Below are positions 1 through 5,100 of a DNA stretch of 5,692 nt, piece after piece. How positions within the stretch are numbered: the stretch's first letter is position 1; the number at the start of each line of letters is the position of its first letter. The notes under the pieces are model-generated. The model was given only the letters and a program-made list of their open reading frames with translations. It was not told where the DNA came from and did no database searches. This DNA comes from Candidatus Omnitrophota bacterium (GTDB taxonomy: Bacteria > Omnitrophota > Gorgyraeia > JACOVV01): the NCBI GenBank assembly GCA_016177145.1, contig JACOVV010000145.1, forward strand, positions 1 through 5,692, given 5' to 3'. The position numbers and the translations under genes are program-made.

Positions 1-489
1 GATGTGTTATACTTAAACCACTTTGCCCGTCTTTGTCCCGACATTGATATTTATGGAGTCAACGCTTACCGGGGAAAACATGGGTTCGGGCCGAGTTTCT
101 GGCTGAATATTCACAGTGAAGTGGATAAACCGGTCATGATTACCGAATACGGCTGCTCCGCTTTCAGCAAGACAAAAGATTCCGAGTGGGCCGAAAAGAT
201 GCAGGCGGAATACCACCGTGGCAGTTGGGAAGGAATCGTTTCCCACAGCGCGGGAAACAGCATCGGCAACGCGATCGGCGGAGTCGTTTTCGAATGGATT
301 GACGAGTGGTGGAAATCCTACGAACCCAACGAACACGACACCAAACGCAATTACACCGGCGCTTTCCCGGATGGATGGATGTATGAAGAATGGCTGGGGA
401 TCGTCGGACAAGGAGAGGGTTTTAAAAGCCCCTTTTTAAGGGAATTGAGGCCGGCTTATTTTGAATATCAAAAGATGTGGAGAGAATGA
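1..489 (+). CDS. Glycoside hydrolase, clan GH-A-like TIM barrel, C-terminal part (5' end outside window)
   Basis: The frame is open from base 1 and ends at TGA 487-489, giving about 162 C-terminal residues of a longer enzyme; the GTG at 4 is internal, not a start. Visible barrel strands are a DIYGVNAYRG segment near residue 16-25, then PVMITEYGC, whose Glu (codon 145-147) sits where clan GH-A enzymes such as GH2, GH5 and GH72 carry the beta-7 nucleophile, then the aromatic strand GGVVFEWIDEWW, typical of beta-8. The acid/base Glu expected on beta-4 would lie upstream of the window. By family knowledge it would be a retaining glycosidase or transglycosylase acting on a beta-linked glycan; substrate and exact GH family cannot be told from this part. 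The stop overlaps possible ATG codons of the next gene, so the two are likely one operon. Fold is fairly sure, specificity unknown. Confidence 0.75.
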   Translation, partial: DVLYLNHFARLCPDIDIYGVNAYRGKHGFGPSFWLNIHSEVDKPVMITEYGCSAFSKTKDSEWAEKMQAEYHRGSWEGIVSHSAGNSIGNAIGGVVFEWIDEWWKSYEPNEHDTKRNYTGAFPDGWMYEEWLGIVGQGEGFKSPFLRELRPAYFEYQKMWRE

Positions 490-500
490 TGCGGGGAGAA

Positions 501-508
501 AAGGAGAG
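501..508 (+). promoter_or_regulatory. Shine-Dalgarno site that selects ATG 516
   Basis: AAGGAGAG lies 7 bases before ATG 516 (10 before the second ATG at 519). Earlier in-frame candidates, GTG 477, ATG 486 and ATG 489, overlap or abut the hydrolase stop and have only a GGAGAG at 479-484 that is 1-4 bases from ATG 486/489, too close for good initiation. This favours 516 as the start. Confidence 0.7.
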
Positions 509-515
509 ATCATCA

Positions 516-1820
516 ATGATGGAAAATGGACGAGAAAATAAAAAATGGAAAATAGAAAATGGAAAATGGAATTTGGCATGGGGTTTTATTTTTGTTTTCT
601 CCATTCTCCATTTTTCATCGGTTTTCGCGCAGGAACAACCGGCGTTTAAACGGTATAGTTACGGAGACTACACGTCTCAAACATTAACGACAAAAGCGTG
701 GGAAGCGCTGAAAGCCGGCGATCTCGACGGAGTTCTTGTTTATACCGAGAAGTGCATCGAACTCTATGCCAAAAAAGCCGACGAAATGCAGGCGTCGCTG
801 CGGGATTATGTCGAGGGAACTGACCAGGATATTTTCAACCAATGGGCGCTCAACGACACCGGGACTTGTTACTTCATTCAAGGGGAAGCGTACGTGAAGG
901 CCGGCTTGATTGACGAAGCCAAAGAGGCCTATCAGACGGTCGTCGACAAATACCGGTTTGCGCAATGCTGGGATCCGCGAGGGTGGTTTTGGAAACCGTC
1001 GGAATCGGCCAAAGCGAAGATCGCCTGGATTGACGGCGGGATGAAATATGATTTCGGGGATTCCAGTTCCGCTTTCCTGACGGCGCAGGCGTGGAAGGCG
1101 CTTGAGTCCAACGACTTCGAAGCGGTTTTCGCTTACACCAACCAGGTCATCGCGCTGTATGAGAGAAAAGGGCTGGAGATGCAGGCCTCTCTCTCTGATT
1201 TCGCTTCAAGGGGAAGTGAATTTGATTACTGGGCGCTCAATGACGTGGGAACCTGTTATTTTATTCAGGGAGACGCCTACACTAAACAGCGTAAATCGGA
1301 CGAGGCGCTCGCGGCTTATCGTATGGTCATTGATGAATTCGGCTACGCGCAATGCTGGGACAACCGCGGCTGGTTTTGGAAGCTGACCGACGCCGCCAGG
1401 AATAAAATCCAGGGAATTCAGAGCGGCGAAATTTTTCAACATGATTTCGGCGACTACAGCTCCATGACGCTGACGGTGAAAGCGTGGCAGGCGCTGGAGG
1501 CCGGTGATCTGGAGGCGGTAATCGTCTATACGAACAAATGCTTTGAACTCTATGAAAAAACCGCTCAGGAACAACAGTCGTCGCTGACGAATTTTGCCGC
1601 CGGCAGTAATGAAGAGATCGCCAAATACTGGGCATTAAACGATGTCGGGACGTGCTATTTTATCCGCGGGAGCGCCCTGCAAAAAGCAGGTCAGCCGGAG
1701 GAAGCACGGAAGGCCTATCAGATGATCCTGGATCAATTCCGGTTTGCCCAGTGCTGGGACACGAAAGGGTGGTATTGGAAAGTGACGGACGCGGCCGCGG
1801 AGCGGCTGGCGGAGCTTTGA
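516..1820 (+). CDS. Exported protein with three tandem 131-residue Cys/Trp-rich TPR-like modules
   Basis: With the ATG at 516 the product has 434 residues (a GTG at 477 would give 447). Residues 1-38 form a signal peptide: a Lys/Arg-rich start, a hydrophobic stretch at about 20-34, and a V-F-A cleavage box before QEQP. The mature protein is three homologous modules starting at residues 47, 178 and 309, period exactly 131. Each has a DYTS-type start with T-KAW-AL, a helix ending in (I/F)ELY or IALY, a Gln-rich QASL or QSSL segment, WALND(T/V)GTCYFI-G, a TPR-like helix pair with A--AY--(V/I)-D, and finally AQCWD--GW(F/W)WK. The alpha-helical pattern resembles TPR/SEL1 solenoids used for protein binding, but module length and the fixed Cys and Trp are not those of a plain 34-residue TPR. 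I recall similar modules in Omnitrophota proteins but not a proven function. Position directly after a glycosidase gene suggests a periplasmic or surface partner in glycan handling; that is inference. Confidence 0.85.
   Translation: MMENGRENKKWKIENGKWNLAWGFIFVFSILHFSSVFAQEQPAFKRYSYGDYTSQTLTTKAWEALKAGDLDGVLVYTEKCIELYAKKADEMQASLRDYVEGTDQDIFNQWALNDTGTCYFIQGEAYVKAGLIDEAKEAYQTVVDKYRFAQCWDPRGWFWKPSESAKAKIAWIDGGMKYDFGDSSSAFLTAQAWKALESNDFEAVFAYTNQVIALYERKGLEMQASLSDFASRGSEFDYWALNDVGTCYFIQGDAYTKQRKSDEALAAYRMVIDEFGYAQCWDNRGWFWKLTDAARNKIQGIQSGEIFQHDFGDYSSMTLTVKAWQALEAGDLEAVIVYTNKCFELYEKTAQEQQSSLTNFAAGSNEEIAKYWALNDVGTCYFIRGSALQKAGQPEEARKAYQMILDQFRFAQCWDTKGWYWKVTDAAAERLAEL
521..614. repeat. Low-complexity GGAAAATGGA repeat with inverted arm inside the signal-peptide coding region
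   Basis: Copies of a (G)GAAAATGG unit occur at 521-530, 542-549 and 556-570. The stretch 556-570 is matched by an inverted copy at 600-614 (TCCATTCTCCATTTT), 15 positions with one mismatch (A564/C606) around a 29-base loop. The left arm encodes the WKIENGKW residues of the n-region and the right arm encodes the FSILHF part of the hydrophobic core. The AT-rich composition differs from the flanking genes. It could be a small non-autonomous repeat element, or simply low-complexity drift; only genome-wide copy number can tell. Confidence 0.6.
654..1046 (+). repeat. Module 1 of three 131-residue tandem repeats
   Basis: Codes for the unit starting YSYGDYTSQTLT and ending before YDFGD. It carries all three conserved Cys contexts (KCIELY, GTCYF, AQCWD) and the closing RGWFWK. 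Confidence 0.8.
1047..1439 (+). repeat. Module 2 of three 131-residue tandem repeats
   Basis: Codes for the unit starting YDFGDSSSAFLT. The first Cys of the pattern is replaced by Val (NQVIALY), while GTCYF and AQCWDNRGWFWK are kept. The middle acidic loop differs from module 1 but overall length is the same, 393 bases. Confidence 0.8.
1440..1817 (+). repeat. Module 3 of three 131-residue tandem repeats
   Basis: Codes for the unit starting HDFGDYSSMTLT and running to the C-terminus (126 residues; the linker to a next module is absent). It has KCFELY, GTCYF and AQCWDTKGWYWK, so all three Cys contexts are present. DNA identity to modules 1 and 2 is clear around AQCWD but codons have diverged, so the duplication is not recent. 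Confidence 0.8.
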
Positions 1821-1848
1821 TTTCGGACAAACCGAGTCAAGAATTTAT

Positions 1849-1877
1849 TTGACAAGATAACTATTGGAGTGTATACT
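1849..1877 (+). promoter_or_regulatory. Consensus sigma70 promoter P1
   Basis: TTGACA at 1849-1854, a 17-base spacer, and TATACT at 1872-1877. The -35 is perfect and the -10 differs from TATAAT in one base. The expected start point is about 1882-1885. It begins 28 bases after the stop of the helical-repeat gene, and the next reading frame starts over 250 bases away, beyond a terminator-like hairpin and a second promoter. Confidence 0.75.
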
Positions 1878-1878
1878 A

Positions 1879-1906
1879 CTTACGTCTGAATGAAACCAGA
1901 AGTAAG
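1879..1906. promoter_or_regulatory. Dyad symmetry across the P1 start point
   Basis: CTTAC-G-TCTG pairs with CAGA-A-GTAAG around an 8-base loop AATGAAAC: nine pairs with one 1x1 mismatch. Being placed directly after the -10 box, it could be an operator for a repressor. If transcription starts at its left edge it could instead be a 5' RNA hairpin, though with a start at 1884 only the inner pairs would be transcribed. Confidence 0.4.
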
Positions 1907-1960
1907 AGGGTCTAAAAAAGCTGGCATTCTGTCCGGGGGGACAGGGGGTCGGCTTTTTCA
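1884..1960 (+). ncRNA. Candidate short structured transcript from P1
   Basis: A strong promoter followed by about 75-80 bases ending in a hairpin with a T-tract, with no convincing reading frame or ribosome site inside, predicts a short RNA: a small RNA or a prematurely terminated leader. I do not recognise a known riboswitch or RNA family in it. It is predicted from signals only. Confidence 0.35.
1915..1958. terminator. Long hairpin with A-tract and T-tract, possibly bidirectional terminator
   Basis: The outer stem AAAAAGC (1915-1921) pairs with GCTTTTT (1952-1958). It continues through four more pairs including two G-T wobbles, an A/G mismatch and two T-G wobbles, to the inner stem CTGTCC/GGACAG (1929-1934 with 1939-1944) capped by GGGG. 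On the + strand it ends in five T followed by a T-rich stretch; on the - strand it ends in six T. It would end transcription from P1 and also read-through from the upstream operon, which has no other terminator after its stop at 1820. Confidence 0.6.
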
Positions 1961-2049
1961 TTTTCGTTTGTTTGAAGTCGCAGTGTAACTCGTTGAAATA
2001 CAATAGGTTATATTTTGAATTCCACTGATAATTTATACTTTTAAAAAGA
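1959..2049. other. AT-rich spacer between hairpin and second promoter
   Basis: No reading frame or RNA is seen here. There is a TATACT at 2034-2039 that resembles a -10 box, but the nearest -35-like element, TTGAAT at 2015-2020, is only 13 bases away, so it is not called as a promoter. AT-rich sequence just before P2 could serve as an UP-like element. Confidence 0.4.
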
Positions 2050-2078
2050 TTGACAAATAGGGTGGGCTATGCTACACT
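2050..2078 (+). promoter_or_regulatory. Consensus sigma70 promoter P2 with extended -10, driving the large YD-like gene
   Basis: TTGACA at 2050-2055, a 17-base spacer, and TACACT at 2073-2078, preceded by TG at 2070-2071 (extended -10). The start point is expected near 2085, giving a leader of about 50 bases before ATG 2134. Confidence 0.75.
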
Positions 2079-2093
2079 TATTCCGCTTTATTA

Positions 2094-2122
2094 CTAGGAT
2101 GTGGGGAAAGGGGATCGTCTAG
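2094..2122 (+). promoter_or_regulatory. Leader hairpin exposing a purine-rich loop
   Basis: CTAG-GAT (2094-2100) can pair with ATC-GT-CTAG (2114-2122), seven pairs with a two-base bulge. The loop (2101-2113) holds GGGG-AAA-GGGG, the only Shine-Dalgarno-like sequence before the large gene. The stem is short, so this may be chance. Confidence 0.3.
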
Positions 2123-2133
2123 CCATTTACTTT

Positions 2134-5100
2134 ATGCGTCAACACGAAGCGGTCAAAAGGATTCAGCAAAGGGAAACAGGGGGGGGATGGGAGGGTATTA
2201 TTACCCCTCTCCGTCAGCCCCGTTTTAGCCCCTGGCTGAAACGGATTACTTGGACCGTCATTCTTACTTTCTCCTGGCAGCAGGTGGCGTGGGGGACTCA
2301 TCTGGACGATCTGGTGCGGCAGCCAAGAACCGTCATCCCTCAGACCGGAACATCCCTGAACGGCGCCACTTCGAATCGATTGGGAGATGTTTTTAATCAC
2401 CAGGGAGTGGTCGCGCCGACCGGGCTCATTTCGGATAACTCTCATCCACTGGGTGAGCCGATCAGTCTGCCTCCGGTGGTTCTTGCCAATGGGAATGAAT
2501 TAAGCGAGTTACAGCTCATCAGCGCCAATCTGGAGTCCCCCGAATTGCAGATCTTGAGTGTCTTGTCGGCGGGCGCGGTCTTTCTTGACACTAAAGGGAA
2601 CCAATGGTCGGTGAACCGCTCCGGTATGTTAGAGCTATCAAGCGGGTCGGGAGACGCCCGCATCGATCTGGCCGGTTTCCAATTTTTCTCGCCAAAAACT
2701 TTCCAGCCATTAGACCTTCCTACGTTGATTTTTCCGCAAGGAATTCGAGCCGGCGCCATACAGTTGATCGCGGCTGACCGAGATCCTGAGGTGATTGACG
2801 GCAAAAGAACTTACGCGGCCAATACGCTCTTTCTGGACATAGACGGCAATCAATGGCGGCTGACCGAAGGAGGAGATTTTGAACGCCTCCAGGAATCCGG
2901 CATCGCCGGTGAGATTGACTCGGTTGCCGATGGGGAGGATGCGGCGAGTACGATAACGGCCAGAGCGGCGATGAGGAGCCAATTCTTCCAACTGGGTGAA
3001 CCGGTGGTCTTGGCGGAAGTGATTCTGCCCAACGGGATCCGGTTGAAGGATGTCGAATTGGTCACTGCCGATAGAGAAGTGGAAGGAAAAGAGTTTGAAG
3101 CGGGAACTCTGTTTGAAGATGCCGACGGGAATCTCTGGCGATGGAATGACAAGGGGACTGCCGAGATAGTGGAAGGGGCCGTGACGCTCAGAGCCGGAAG
3201 CGAAATTATGATCAAGCAGGGAGATGGCCGGGAAGTCACCTTGACGGCGCAGAGCGATGTGACGTTCTCCGTGACGGATGGCCAGTGGCAACCGATCCCT
3301 GCCGGCACGGAGTTCAAAGATCAGTATGGGTACACCTGGCGGGCCGACGGCAGCGGCAAGATCAATCCGTTCCAGGGGGTATTTGAGGTCGGAACGGAGA
3401 ACGGATTTATCATTACTCAGCGATTTGAGAATGGCGCCGTCACCCACAAATTTGCTCTCGATTCAGAAACTAAGAAGCCGGTCGCCGCCTGGGTCTGGGA
3501 CAAGAAGAAGAACGAATTCCGGTTCCTTTTTGCCGATGAGCAGTATATCAAAGCGGTCACTCCAACGGTCGATCCGATGATGGATCCAAGGCCCGGGCTG
3601 GATATGGGGGGAACGCCTCCGCCGTTCCAGTCGCCGCTCGATTTAAGCGCGCCGACGTTTATCTCCAACGCCGTCACCCAGGGGAACGCTGTTCAAAACG
3701 GCACGGTGGATTTTGGCCCCATCAAAGAAACCTTCCAGGATGGCGCTTTGATACGGCAGGAAGATTCATCGGTCAAAGTAACGCGCACCGGAATCAATGG
3801 GGTGCCTCTCGGTGTTGATCAGGACGGCCGGTTGACAGATTTTGTCGAGACCTGGACCGACGCTGAAGGAGGCCAACACACGGTAACCGTTGTGAATGGC
3901 CGGCCTAAGGAGGGTCTATTAAGAAATACCGATGGAAGCACCATCCGGTTTGAGAACTTTGTTCCCGTGGAAGGAAAATACAACGGAGTCGAGTACCGCA
4001 ACGGAAACGGCGCGATCGGTGAAGTGGATATTGGAATTCTGACCGACCCGGAGGATCCCAATTCCTTTGAGGCGCTCTTTAGGGTGAAGTTTGATGAAGG
4101 CAATCTGACCTCCAGGACCAACATAAAGACCGGCGAGACGGTGAATTATTTTGTGGTGACCGCGACGCTGGATGATGGGAAGACGGAACAGCAAAGCTGG
4201 ATCGACGACATCCGTGACGCCGACGGCAATATCCTGATCGACTATGTTTACGCGGGAGAAGGGGACGACAAACAGTTGTCCAAAATTGTCAACAATCAAA
4301 CGAAGACCGTCACCGTCTACAACGAGTTCGGATTGGCGGCCCGGGTGACGTCGCTCGACGAGAAGACGACGCTGATCACGTATGAGTACAAATTCTACAA
4401 CGACGAACAAGGGAATCCACTGAAGGATAACAGCGGCCATGTGAAGAAAGAGCAGATGACCACGATCTTCCATTTTGGAGATCTGCAGGCGAAAGAAGAC
4501 CGTTATTTCGATAAAGAGACCGGCAACCTCACCAAGTTCGTCAATCGTTACGGCGTTGTCTTCACCTACGAATACAGCAAGGACGGCGACGGCAACACAG
4601 TGATGAAAGAATTCAGAGGAGATCAAGGAGATCCGGCCAGGAAGCTTCTGGCAAGCCGTGTCTACGCCGCCAAGGATGACGCCGCCGGACAATACAAGAC
4701 GGGGGATTTGGTCAAACAGGTGGATGAGGTCACGCGTGAGGTGACGACGTTTGAATACACCCGTGATCACTACAAAGACGTTATCGAATCCAGAGAGTAC
4801 GAGGGACGTACCTTGCGTTATACCAGAACGTTTGGCGCCGGCGGGCTGTTGCTTTCGCTTAAAGATCACAGAACCGGTGAGGAGTTTGGGTATACTTATG
4901 ACTACGATGGGTTAGGAAACGCTTTGACCATCGTGACCAACCTTTCCGACAATTCCTCCACGACCTACAACCAGCTGGGCGAAATGATTTCAAGAAAAGA
5001 TACCAAGGGAGAGGTCTTCACGATCACGTACCAGCGTGACACCCAGGGCAATCCGGTCAGGGCCGATGAAAGAGACAGCAAGGGGCTCCTCCGCTCCACC

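Noticed and set aside
13..411. Antisense open frame across the glycosidase fragment
   Set aside because: The + strand frame carries clear TIM-barrel motifs, so the opposite frame is a by-product.
521..614. CRISPR-like array
   Set aside because: The short A-rich units lack regular spacers of uniform length and lie inside coding sequence.
1879..1960. Known riboswitch (TPP, c-di-GMP, preQ1, fluoride, ZTP considered)
   Set aside because: None of the conserved core sequences that I know for these classes is present, so only an unassigned structured RNA is suggested.
2009..2039. TTGAAT plus TATACT as a third promoter
   Set aside because: The spacer is only 13 bases, well short of the 16-18 needed.
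2110..2124. GGGGATCGTCTAGCC resembles the 5' end of a tRNA-Glu or tRNA-Gln
   Set aside because: No anticodon arm, T-loop GTTCGA-type sequence or acceptor match follows within tRNA distance.
2710..3447. Antisense open frame of 245 codons
   Set aside because: Shadow of the repeat region of the large gene; composition is that of a reversed coding strand.
3919..4869. Antisense open frame of 316 codons
   Set aside because: It lies fully opposite the large YD-like gene, whose codon pattern keeps antisense stops rare. It has no ribosome site or domain signal.
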